DNA of 64,000 nucleotides from Xiphydria camelus (lineage: Eukaryota > Arthropoda > Insecta > Hymenoptera > Xiphydriidae). Shown in pieces: positions 21,410-31,805 of this stretch (position 1 is its first letter; every line of letters starts with the position of its first letter). Under the pieces are notes generated by a model. It ran no database searches and was not told the DNA's origin. It was given only the letters and a program-made list of their open reading frames with translations. The position numbers were made by a program, and so were the translations under genes. The stretch is taken from NCBI GenBank assembly GCA_963678675.1, contig OY783201.1:14903027-14967026 (forward strand), written 5' to 3'.

Positions 21410-23130
21410 TTTTTGTAAGTCCGTAAAAGTTCCTAAAATTGACAATTTGACCCTAAAAGTACTTTACTCCTATATACAGCTTATGAAATACCTACAGTGT
21501 ACATTTGAGTTTAGATAAGGAAAATCAAACAGTTAAGAAAATGGAAAACGAGTTAAAAAGATGTGTAACGATGTTATAAAAATGCTGTTGATGCTTGAGA
21601 AGTAATACAAATAGAAATTAACAAGGTAATAAAAAGTCTCACGGAGAAAAAAGACACTGCAAGAATTTATATAGTTCAAGAGGTGTACAGTGGTTTAGAA
21701 GGGCTACGAGAGAAGGAAGAAAAACGAAAGATTACACTAAATACATTACATAAAAATATAAAGAAGAGGCAAAATAGTATAGTAGATTAAGTTCTGCAGA
21801 AAAAATTTAAGGTATTTCCTCTCCAAAATCACTTTCTGTAAACTTATTTGAAATTTTGGTCAAATAGAGATTGAGGTATTCTGCACCTCCTCTAATTTTT
21901 TCAGATTTTTTTCAAGTGTAGTTTAATTGTTATTCGTGTTTGTTGAAGGACACTTTTATACGCGTTCCCTATACCCAAGCCGTAAAAATGACACATTTTC
22001 ACCTTTTAATAGAAAACTGTACTGTAAATATTTTTGAAGAACTAGAGAGATGTAGAGAAAAAAATGAGAAATTTTGTAACAAAAACAAACAGAAAAGTCA
22101 GGTTTAATTAAAGAACGGTGCGCTTTCAAAGATTCGAAAAACTCTTGAAATTCAGTTGAGGTTGGGATTAGGAGTAGCGAGTTGGCAACACTGTACAATA
22201 TGAGGACGTTACTAATCAAACTTGTACTGGCGGACAATTTGAAATTATTTTAATGTGTTCGTCTCATATTATGAAAATTTGAAGATATTAAACACGGAAA
22301 AGCATGGTTTTAATTCATATTATTCATCGTTGCCGCTCCGTTAATACGTTTCTTTAAATGGCTCGTTTTAATAAATTTATTACCTTTGCATCTTAATCGT
22401 TTCAACATTTTTAATTTCGAAATAACGAATACTAACAAATACACGGGGTAACGACACATTAACGTGATACATGCACAATACAGGTAGTACTCCACACCGT
22501 GCCTTTAGACTGATCATGCAAAACTGACGACAGGACTGTGTGTGTAGACCGGGCTTATGATTACGGTGTTGCCACATTCACTCGCAATATTTTGCGTATG
22601 TGTAGAGATACATCCATGCATACAATGAGTCTGTGTGGGAGTACAGTCTACTAAATTTTTTTCCTAGAACACTGTATACCGCCCTCTACTTACCTGAGTC
22701 CTCATGACCGAAACTTTAGGACTTGAATTACTCGAGGAAATACCTTAAGTTAAAATGAACCTTCCATGTACTTCGAAATATCTACAATTTTTCCAATCGG
22801 TATTAATTTATGTAGATTAATTTATATAGATATATAGATTCATATAGATTCCTATAATATTTCTATATCAGTATATTTAGTTATCAATGAGATACCTACT
22901 GAAGACTGAAATAGCTTTATGGCAATAAACCTTACTTAATGAGTGTAGCAGATTTTTGTAATAGCAATTAATCGGTAATTGATTGGATATTTATGATGCT
23001 AGTCCCGTATAAACTATGTAAGTTATCTGTACCTACAAGCGTTTTAAATGCGGTCCCTAAAAATCCCTGTTTTTGTGAAATTATGCCCTTATTTCCCTAC
23101 AACTGCTTTGTCCCTGCACTGTAAAGCTTC
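21410..23130 (+). repeat. Dispersed repeat with decayed coding remnant, copy 1
   Basis: Matches 62925-63810 in the same order and orientation (GAGGTAATAAAAAGTGTCACGG-like tract, then TATTAATTTATSTAGATTAA, then CTGCTTTGTCCCTGCACTGT). A frame at about 21605-21790 reads as a charged helical protein (INKVIKSLTEKKDTARIY, LHKNIKKRQNSIVD), and the same protein can be read with a frameshift in the other copy, so it was once coding. Copy 1 has about 900 extra bases (21840-22740). Probable transposable element; the family is unknown to me. Confidence 0.55.
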
Positions 23131-23148
23131 AAATGGGCCTTAAGTTAC

Positions 23149-23273
23149 ATTACAGAATGAAAAGAATAAGAAATAAGGAGTGAGATTCCGATTGGTTGGA
23201 ATAAGGAATAAGAAATGAGGAATAAAATTCCAACCAATTGGAATCTTATTTCTCATTCTTTTCGTTCCGTAAT
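23149..23273. mobile_element. Hairpin MITE with ATTACAGAATGAAAAGAAT ends
   Basis: ATTACAGAATGAAAAGAATA at the left pairs with ATTCTTTTCGTTCCGTAAT at the right; the centre pairs GATTGGTTGGAAT with ATTCCAACCAATTGG. Only 125 bp, no coding. Confidence 0.65.
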
Positions 23274-23487
23274 GGGCTGCATTATTGTTGCACAGTAGTG
23301 GCTCGTTTGCATTATCGCGCGTGTGAGTGTTCACAGTAGTTATCTAGCTATTGGCGCTTCTTTTCTTTCGAATTTCTTCCCCACACACAGAAGTAATGTG
23401 CATACAATGTCGACAAAAAGTCTGTGATATTCTATATGAATATACGATGTGCAAAGAATGTTGAGGAAATGAAGGTTATATATCATA

Positions 23488-23834
23488 TATCCCACATAGC
23501 CAATATGAAGGCAAGTTGCTATCAGAATTGCTATCGACAATGCTAGCAAGATGTAACTACCTATTTACTATGTCGTCCACAGCATGATAATATGCTAACT
23601 TCTGGTGCCAAAACTGAAGTGTTTGCAAGTTCTTAGCATTATGTCAGCATCAGTTACACTTTTAAAACATTATGCTCGTGCCAGTTTCTTGACTCCGTTG
23701 ATAGTTCGGATGCAACCAAAAATAAACCGCCAAACAAAAGCTTGTTTTATGAGAAATATAAACTAGCATGGTGTTAGTATCCATCGCTAGCATCACATGT
23801 TAGTGTAATACTTTGGTATCAAGGCTATGTGGGA
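23488..23834. mobile_element. MITE with ATCCCACATAGCC ends
   Basis: ATCCCACATAGCC at the left and GGCTATGTGGGAT at the right enclose about 320 bp with repeated GCTAGCA/TGCTAGC motifs. A related stretch (AGCCAGAATAATGGCAAGTT) occurs at 28553. No coding. Confidence 0.6.
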
Positions 23835-23992
23835 TGATCATCCTTTGAAAACGTTGATTAAAAAGCAAGCTGCGAGTTCAGCGTTATTGCACGTACGTCG
23901 AGCGTAAATTCAACGTTATTAATGTAGTGAAGTAGATATGCAACCAATAGTTTCAAGGTACCTTGATACGAATGGGTAAAATCATTTATGTA

Positions 23993-24457
23993 TGTAGGAT
24001 CAAATGGAGTGCAGGTGGCAAGGCAACCGAGCAGTTTCGTGAAACCAAGGTATTACTTCCCTAAATGCACTTTTCTTACCATCTTTTTCAAACTTTTTCA
24101 GTGTATTGTTTAGATTTTTATCTACAAAACAAGTCCATTCGGAACAAAATCGACCATCTAGATTGGAAGATAATCGAATTTGAATATTGCTTATTCTGCA
24201 ACTTGTCTCCATATCTAACACGTATATAATGGGACACTGCCTTACATTTTCAATTTTTACGGTGAAACGATTCTTACCATTTTTTTCAAAAATCATAACA
24301 ATATAAAGGAATATGTGTTAGCTAATATTTTTTAAAAAATGAAAATTTTTGACCATCGGGAAACGGAGATAGGGCTATCAGAAAAATTTTGAATTTTCAC
24401 TGTATGGACTACTGATGCCCCAAGCAACCTTGCCACATCTCTGCACGCCAACCTACA
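23993..24457. mobile_element. MITE-like element with TGTAGG...GTGCAGGTGGCAAGG ends
   Basis: The left end contains GTGCAGGTGGCAAGGCAACC and the right end, inverted, GTGCAGAGATGTGGCAAGG. A 98-codon minus-strand open frame (24000-24296) fills the left half and includes part of the terminal repeat, so I treat it as non-genic, although its composition is not obviously random. Confidence 0.5.
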
Positions 24458-24812
24458 CTTATTTACGAGTCTATCCGTTCACGGAATACATGTGTGCGTA
24501 GACGCCCAAGATGTACTGGCATGGACAAAAAGTTCGCTTTGAGGTATAGGAGGAACTCAATGGTCGATACATCCCCGAAAATGCGTAAATTTTTGAGTCC
24601 GATTACTATAGAAGTAATACCTTAACAAAAACGACAAGGAAAAACTATTGCGAAAATGGTATACGTTCTCAAAAGTCGGCAGTCGTGCCGTCTTTCGTCT
24701 TCGGCTTCTCCGTTTGAACTGCTGCTTCGCAATGCCGATACATGCCAACCCGAACCCGATGAGAGTCGGTCCATATCAAAAGAAAACCACGCCGGAATTG
24801 GAGTGAACCCTG

Positions 24813-24890
24813 CTTTCGGCGAATCGCGATACGTGCCATACTTTCGCCGAACCGCGATACGTGCCGTACTTTCGGCGAACCGCGATACGG
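24813..24890. repeat. 28-bp tandem repeat, about 2.8 copies
   Basis: CTTTCGGCGAACCGCGATAC recurs at 24813, 24841 and 24869 (period 28). The period is not a multiple of three. It lies within a minus-strand open frame (24622-24954) that begins with a signal-peptide-like stretch, MKQFALTVLFTFMYIHVVSG; the frame is otherwise unsupported. Confidence 0.7.
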
Positions 24891-24991
24891 AATCTCCCGA
24901 TACCACATGTATGTACATAAATGTAAACAAAACTGTAAGAGCAAACTGTTTCATAGCAGATAGCGTATGCAAGGGGTCCATCGTTAAAATA

Positions 24992-26286
24992 CGAGGATCG
25001 TTTGAAAAGTTCGTGCAAAATCAGTATTGATGGCACCACGTCATATTCAGCGAGTAACATCTCTTGGGGGACACAATTCAAGTTTCAACCAGATCGGTCT
25101 ATTACTCTGCGTTTGGCATTCATTTGAATCGAGTAAGTCGAGTGATTTTCAAGAACTGGATGAAAGAGAATTTCGTGTATTGATCAAACATTATTTTGTG
25201 AAAGGTAAATCGCCTCAGGAGACTAAAAAGAAGCTCGATGAATATTCTGGTGAATCCGCACCTTCGATCCGAACGGTTTATAAGTGGTTTCCAAATTTCC
25301 GAAGTGGCTATATGAGTACAAGTGAGGCTAAACGCTCTGAACAGGGCGGTCAGGCCACTACTCTAGAAATCATCGATAAAATCCATGATATTGTGATTGA
25401 TGATAGAAGAGTGAAGGTGCGAGAGATTGCTAGTACTGTGAGCATCTCGAGTGAACGGATATGTAATATTGTGCATCAATATTTGGATATGAGAAAGTTA
25501 TCCGCCAGATGGGTGCCGTGATTGTTCACAGTTGATCAAACACGAAGTCGTGTGATATATTCCAAGGAAAGTTTGCAGCTGTTTCAACGGAATCCACTGG
25601 ATTGTAGGCGTTGTTTTGTCACTGTGGATGAAACATGGATACATCACTACACGTCTGAGGTGAAAAAAGAGTCTAAACAATAGGTTGCTAATGGGGAATC
25701 TGCATCAAAGAAGGCGAAAATCGTTCCTTCAGCCGGGAAAGTTATGGCGACTGTTTTTTGGGATTTGCAAGGGATAACTTTTGTTAACTACTTGGAGAAG
25801 GATAAAACTATTACAGGAACATACTATACATCCTTATTGGACCGTTTGAAAACCGGGGGGAGGGGGGGGGGGGCTGCAAGAAAAACGTCCACGATTGGTC
25901 CACAAAAAAGTACCCTTTCATCACGACAATGCACTAGCTAACTCCTCTGTAATCGTAACCGGAAAATTGATGAATTTACAATTCCAAGTCTCCCCCCTAT
26001 TCTCCAGATTTAGCTCCCTCGGACTGCTATCTCTTCCCTAATATGAAGAAATGGCTGGTGGGAAAGAGATTTTAATCAAACGAGGAAGTCATTGCGGAGA
26101 CGAATGCTTATTTTACTGAATTGGACTAATCCTGTTATATTATTCGGAAGAGATCGACAAACTGGAGCAGCGTTGGACGAAGTGTAGGTATAAGCCTAAG
26201 ACGAGATTACGTTAAAAAATAAAAAAGATTTACCCCGAAAATATCAGTAGTTTTCATTTTTGCACGGACTTTCCAAACGATCCTCG
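24992..26286 (+). mobile_element. Full-length mariner element
   Basis: Terminal inverted repeats CGAGGATCGTTTGAAAAGTT (left) and its complement AACGATCCTCG preceded by TTTTGCACGGACTTTCC (right) are flanked by TA at 24990-24991 and 26287-26288. At 1295 bp it has the normal length of a mariner with one transposase gene. A G run at about 25855-25872 is an expanded homopolymer within the coding region. Confidence 0.9.
25158..26200 (+). pseudogene. mariner transposase, inactivated
   Basis: The order is that of a mariner transposase: an N-terminal paired-like DNA-binding domain (DEREFRVLIKHYF, TSTSEAKRSEQGG), IDKIHDIVIDDRRVKVREIA, the WVP linker, first catalytic region VDETWIHHYT, then KVMATVFWD, second catalytic region HHDNA, and YSPDLAPSDCYLFP with the third Asp. 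It is broken by TGA after WVP (25519-25521), TAG at about 25681, a frameshift around the G homopolymer near 25860, and further lesions in the C-terminus. The ancestral start Met appears replaced (CTG before GAT GAA). Confidence 0.9.
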
Positions 26287-26334
26287 TATCAAGAAAGAAA
26301 TGTTTGTACCCACGCAGCATCCAATACGAATATA

Positions 26335-27967
26335 CAGTTAGGTGCAAAACTGAGTCAACATATCACATTTCTGCAGTTATCGTACCATATAAAAAAAAAA
26401 ACCTAATATCGTTTTGGAAAATCAGTTTTATTATTCGAAACTGCATTGAAATAGCTTTACAAACATATCATATTTTTTGCTTAAAATAAGTGTAATCTAT
26501 GAAATAATAAAGTCAATAATAGGTTCACTTTTGCACCGTTGAATACAGACTACTCGACATCTCTCGGCGATGACGCAATTCGCGGTCATACACGTCGAAA
26601 CTTGCAATGATACGCAGTGTAAAGCGGACGCAAAACGGTTTAGAAGCATTTGAACGTTTCATCTCTTCGTTTATTGAACATTCAAATTTATTTCAAAAAA
26701 TGAAACCAATTTCAAAGTCCGTCAGAGAAGCAGTTAAAAAGTTATTAGAGGATGGAAAATCAACCCGCAAAATCGCATTGCACTTCGACATTTGTCAGTC
26801 AACTGTTCAAAGAATTAAAAATCGATACAAGTTTTCCGTAAAAATTAATAAAGGTGGTCGACCGAAGAGAACGACTCCTCAAGATTGCAGAAGAGTAATT
26901 CAATATTTGACCAGTGGTGAAGCATCTTCGGCTTCTAAAGCTACGATACTTTTCAGAAGTGATACCGGTAAAAGAGTAAGCAAATGGACAGTTCAGCGAG
27001 CATTGCATAATGCTAAATTTGTCGCCGTGGAAAAGAAAAAGAAACCACTACTTTCGAAGAAAAACATTAAAGCAAGATTGAACTTCGTAAAAAATATGGG
27101 AAGTGGACTGAAGATGATTGAATGAAGGTTATTTGGTTAGATGAAACAAAAATTAACAGATATACAACTGATGGCCGGCAGTGGAATTGGAAAAGAGAAA
27201 GAGAGTCCATGTGCAAGTGAAAGATTTCATTCAGACGGTTAAACATGGTGGTGGCAATATTAAGCTATGGGGCTGTATGACGGCGCATGGCATAGGACTA
27301 TTGCACAAAATAGATGGTATTATGAATCAGTACGTGTACAAAAGTATTTTGAGTGAAAATTTAATTGACGCTGTTGAAAATATGCCTTATCCAACAAACG
27401 AAATAATATTCCAGCAGGACACACACACACAATGACCTCAAGCACACCGCAAAATCTATTAAACATGGCTAACTACTCAAGAATTTCGATTTTTTTGAAC
27501 AATTGACTGGCAAATGTTGAAGTGCGATTCAATTTTGCTAGTTGATTTTCCATCCTCTTATAACTTTTTAATTGCTTCTCTGGCGGACTTTGAAATTGGT
27601 TTCATTTTTTGAAATAACTTTGTATGTTCAATAAACGAAGAGAGTACACGTTCAAATGCTTCTAAACCGTCTTGCATCCGCTTTACACTGCGTTTCACTG
27701 CAAGATTCGACGTGTGTAATCGCGAATTGCGTCATCGCCCAGAGATGTCGAGTAGTCTATATTCAACGGTGTAAAAGTGAACCAATTATTGACTTTATTA
27801 TTTCATAGAGTACACTTATTTTAAGCAAAAAATATGACATGTTTGTAAAGCTATTTCAATGTAATTTCTGATAATAAAATTGATTTTCCAAAAAGATATT
27901 AGGTTCTTTTTATGTGGTACGATAACTGCAAAAATGTGATGTGTTGACTCTGTTTTGCACCTAACTG
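26335..27967. mobile_element. Palindromised Tc1 element
   Basis: Ends CAGTTAGGTGCAAAACTGAG and CAGAGTCAACACATC.../GCACCTAACTG are inverted and flanked by TA (26333-26334, 27968-27969). The right 485 bp (27483-27967) is an inverted copy of the left 490 bp (26335-26824), including the untranslated leader and the first 40 or so transposase codons in reverse. The native 3' end, with the third catalytic residue, has been replaced by a second 5' end. Confidence 0.85.
26700..27435 (+). pseudogene. Tc1 transposase, truncated and disrupted
   Basis: ATG at 26700 opens MKPISKSVREAVKKLL with two helix-turn-helix segments (STRKIALHFDICQSTVQRI; KRVSKWTVQRALH). A TGA stands where a Trp codon is expected near 27120, with a frame change, then VIWLDETKINR carries the first catalytic Asp and WGCMTAHGIG follows. 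FQQDTHTQ near 27410 is the second Asp region, after which the frame stops and the C-terminus (SPDLNPIE-type region) is absent because the inverted arm replaces it. Confidence 0.85.
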
Positions 27968-27969
27968 TA

Positions 27970-28962
27970 GGTCAGCCCTATGAAACTACACCAATACGCC
28001 TTATATAAATTTTGTACCCGCTATTGAAGCTGTTGGAAACAATTCCGCTACGTGGCGCCACTCATACGTGATGTTAATAGATCATTATAATAACGGTCGT
28101 GTAGTGTTATTCAAACACTTCGAACATAATTCCGTGGATTGTGTATATTCGGTATATTCTTTTATGTTTAAATGTAAAATCATTTTTTTAAATTTATTGT
28201 TAACGATGCCGTGCCATGTGCGAAGGACATGGAGGGGGTAACATCACATTACTGCTGGCGCCGCGCTGCGGCGGACACAATAGCGGGGACACAAGTTTAG
28301 GCGAGCAACAGGGGGCTGCTGTAGGTGCAAGCTCGCATCAATATAATCTACGCGCGCGCGTGAACACGCGAAGCAATTTCATTGCGCAATGTTGTGCATG
28401 TAACCTTCCAGAAATCTTGTGGAAATCTTGAAGTCACCACTGAGTTCCATATCTTTACATCATTGCGGCAATATTTTAATGATAGACTCATAAATGTATT
28501 CACTTTCTACACCGCAGAGAAGTTGTTTAATAACTATTTTAGAGCCTCAGATAGCCAGAATAATGGCAAGTTGCTTTCATGTTGCTGAAAAAAATACTAG
28601 CAAAATGTTACACGCTACGTCTTCGAATACTGTTACACACTGTACAAATTTCGGTACATTATATTTGCTGTACATAATAACGCCCTGCATATTATACACC
28701 CTATACAATGAGATCAAGACATCCATGCCCAGATAAGAGTTTGAAACGTGACGACTGATCCTCATGCACGCGCCTCCTGATTTGTCATTTGGTTTGCACT
28801 GAATCAGAAATTTGCATTAATTGCTTATAAGAAGGCAAGAAAATTGTATCAAGTTTTACAAACTCGCGACACGAGTACAACCTAAATCATAAATGAGAAA
28901 TCACGTATATCTCACGATTTGTCGTCACGTTTCAAATTGTTATCTGAGGTTTTACTATTTAA
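27970..28962. other. Intergenic, no convincing gene
   Basis: The 71-codon frame at 28216-28431 is GC-rich and contains QYNLRARV, a motif often seen in retroelement polyproteins, but nothing else supports it. The rest is AT-rich. Confidence 0.35.
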
Positions 28963-29074
28963 CACGTTGATTGCCATGCGAAGCACGTGTGCTTTGCACC
29001 AGTGCTAACTCGTTGGGCTCCGCTGCTCACATGAACTTCGCAGGTACGCTTTTACCATTTTGGCGGTCAACTTG
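28963..29074. mobile_element. 112-bp TTAA MITE (CACGTTGATTGCC ends)
   Basis: Flanked by TTAA (28959-28962, 29075-29078). CACGTTGATTGCC at the left pairs with GGCGGTCAACTTG at the right. Its ends resemble the MITE at 52305-52388, suggesting one family. Confidence 0.65.
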
Positions 29075-29078
29075 TTAA

Positions 29079-30481
29079 ATGATGCGATGGTGCCATTGAT
29101 CATTCGTTCAAGAGACTCGCTTTGAGAAAAGATATCTTATTTTATATAACCATTTTATATAATTGATTTATATCTTATTTTATATAACCATGTTATATAA
29201 TTTATTTATCGTATTATTCATTTATCCTCTTCGATTCCAATAATTTTTATCAATATTAAAGATACATCGTTATATTGTATAGTGGCAGACATTTTAAGAC
29301 GGTTGCCAAAATGGTTCTCATTTTTATTAGAATCAATACCGATCTTGATGAAACTCTGAAGACTTAAAATTTATTTAAAAAACTTTTCGTGAAATTAATT
29401 TAATGTTTATTTAACCTTCTCAACAAACTTTTAAGTCAAACAAGATATGCTAAAAACTAATATTATAATAGAAACTGTTATTGCATCTCTCTTTACTTAA
29501 AAATTATTTGTTTTCCTTAAGTCTATCAATATTAATTGCGCTTATGTACATTGACAATAAGTATTATAATTGCTACTCATGAAGCAGGAACATTAAGGAT
29601 AATTGAAATGTACTAATTTTGAATGCGTGTCAAAGTAAAAATGTAGGTACAGCTGAAAAGTGAAATTAACGTTTAAAATACGGTCATTTTATCAAATTTC
29701 GGTTTTTCTTATTGCCCGTGCTTTATTGAGCAGCAACACTCATTTCGTTTAACAATCGTTCAGAAATTTTGGTTCCAACTATGTGGAAGGCGAGAAATCG
29801 TAAACAACATGAGTGTCTTTTTCCACTGCAATCTTTCTAACTTCCTGAAAACCGAACCGCAATTCCTTTCGCACAATCTTCTAATGTGCATCAAAAGCTA
29901 GTTGAATCGCTAAATATTTGTTCCAAAAACAATTCCCAAGCGAAAGTTCTTTTTCATACTTTCACAATAGAATACCACCTTAAGAGTTATAAGTACATGT
30001 CAATTGCGGCATGATAAAAAATCATGCAAAATATCTCGTCGACACTGCGCACTAGCAACTTATAAAAAAATATGATTTACATAAAAAGAACGTAATTTAA
30101 TTTTGTTTAATGTTGTTTTTCACCTGGTATTTGAAATTGTTCAATATTTGAAACAAATTCAATATGAAATTCAAAAGATCTGAAAAAATTGACTTCACTA
30201 TTCTCCTTCAAGAATTTTCCTTGAAGCGATTTTAATCTTTGCATCAATTCAATGCGAACTGATTGCATCAATCGGGCACCAAAACCAGATGAGCAAAATG
30301 TTAATAGCTAGAACAGACGTTATTTTTTGATTGACGTGCACAACTCTTTTGTGATTAGTATCTTATCGTTAATGTGCTGTTTACGATTTGATAAGAGGGA
30401 TATCGATCGTGTATCCGTTTCATATATAACAATTCCCTAAAACTCTAAAATAAGATTCACGTGTAATACGTAGATGCAATA
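29079..30481. other. AT-rich intergenic, nothing recognised
   Basis: Long AT-rich stretch without plausible open frames, RNA genes or element ends that I can see. A short local duplication TATCTTATTTTATATAACCA occurs at about 29130 and 29171. Confidence 0.45.
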
Positions 30482-30483
30482 TA

Positions 30484-31194
30484 CGAGGGTCGTCTGAAAA
30501 GTTTCCGGCCTTTTTGGGAAAAACATATTTCAAGGTAAAAAAAATTTATTTCTCAACATAGTCTCCTCGTAACTCAATACATTTAATCCATCGTTTCTCC
30601 CAACCCGAAGGGTCAAGCCGTCACAAAAAAATTCTTTTTGTCCACCTGAAAAATACCGGTCTACAGCGTACACAACAAACGCGGCACCCAGCGCGCTGAT
30701 CATTTTCTCATATCCAAATCCTCGTGCAAAATCTTGTGCACCCGTTCATCTGATATCTTACAAGCCTCAGCAATCTCCTTCACAGTCAATCGACGATCTT
30801 CCATCACAGTTTCACGCCCTAAGTCCACAAGTTCGTCAATTGAAACAGTTTTTGGGCGCCCAGAACGTTCATCATCAAAAATACTGGTACGGCCACGTTT
30901 ATACTCAGCCACCTAATGTTTGACGGTTGAGTACGAAGGGGACACTTCACCGTATACTGAGTCTAAATCATCTTTTATTTCCTGAGTTTTTTTTCCATAC
31001 AAATAAAGGAACTTGATCACCATCGTCGCCAAAAAACATCTGTCAACTTTATAAAAGGGCCATGAGTACTGATCGGAATAATTTGAAATTTATATGGGAT
31101 ACATGTAACAATGCTATCTGTCAGACGATAGCAAGAATTAAATTCTATCATGATTGCTTGTCAATAAGGCCGGAATCTTTTCAAATGACCCTCG
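30484..31194 (-). mobile_element. Internally deleted mariner element
   Basis: Ends CGAGGGTCGTCTGAAAAGTT and the inverse (AAAAGATTCCGGCC then CTTTTCAAATGACCCTCG) are flanked by TA (30482-30483, 31195-31196). At 711 bp it is about half normal mariner length; only the transposase N-terminus remains, on the minus strand. Confidence 0.85.
30700..31035 (-). pseudogene. mariner transposase N-terminal fragment
   Basis: Minus-strand reading gives IKFLYLYGKKTQEIKDDLD, VYGEVSPSYSTVKH, a stop, VAEYKRGRTSIFDDERSGRP, then LTVKEIAEACKISDERVHK and LDMRK. This is the bipartite helix-turn-helix DNA-binding region with the GRPK AT-hook-like motif. The catalytic domain is deleted. Confidence 0.85.
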
Positions 31195-31650
31195 TAAATG
31201 TTCACTTTTCCTCACTAAAGTAAGTGAAAGAAAGTGATAACAATTGTTTTAGAAATTGCATAACGTTTAATGTGCTGCATTAATGCACCTTTCCAATTTG
31301 ATAAATTCTTTTGGGGAAATTAATTTATTGGGTATTTACGAATGAAATATCGCGCGTGAAGTGCCGACAGGTCTAAAGCGCCAAAAATCGGATTTAAGTG
31401 CCAAAAAAGGGCGTAGAATTTTTTTACTATTCTTTTGGGACATCGTTAATACGTATAAATATGCGAATTTTAAGCATTTGTAATTTAATGCCAATAAGGC
31501 GTATATGCTGAGGAGGCGCTCTTTTGGCATTTATTTTTGAAAATTGTCATTCCTTTCAGCAGCAGAAATACGAGAAAAATGGAAGAGCTCGTTAGGCATT
31601 AACTTATGCGATTAAGAACTAAAGGGCGCATCTCGGAAACCTATCATACC

Positions 31651-31805
31651 TATCGTTTAACCCTTTCGCTGCTCCAGACGTATAAATACGTCTCTGTCCA
31701 GGCTGTTCTAGGCGTATATGTAGGTACGTCTGTAGCAGCGAAAGGGTTAATAACTGGATTTTACGAAAATGTTGGGTTGGCTACCAAAGGGATCTTGAAA
31801 TATCG
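31651..31805 (+). pseudogene. Duplicated fragment of ABCC4 exon 2 (pseudo-exon)
   Basis: After removing the MITE 31661-31746 and one TTAA, the sequence is TATCG-TTTAATAACTGG, TTTTACGAAAATG, GTTGGCTACC, AAAGGGATCTTGAAATATC. It matches 40275-40340 with about five differences in 59 bp. It encodes WILRKCWVGYQRDLEIS, against WILRTFWVGYRRDLEIS in the real exon. The splice acceptor AG is changed to AA (TTAATAACTGG against TTAATAGCTGG) and TAG follows the last shared codon. Nonfunctional copy, same orientation as the gene. Confidence 0.8.
31661..31746. mobile_element. 86-bp TTAA MITE (CCCTTTCGCTGC ends)
   Basis: Ends CCCTTTCGCTGCTCCAGACG and CGTCTGTAGCAGCGAAAGGG, with TTAA at 31657-31660 and 31747-31750. 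The real exon 2 acceptor at 40281-40284 shows the unoccupied TTAA in otherwise matching sequence, so insertion at TTAA is proven within the window. Confidence 0.9.
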
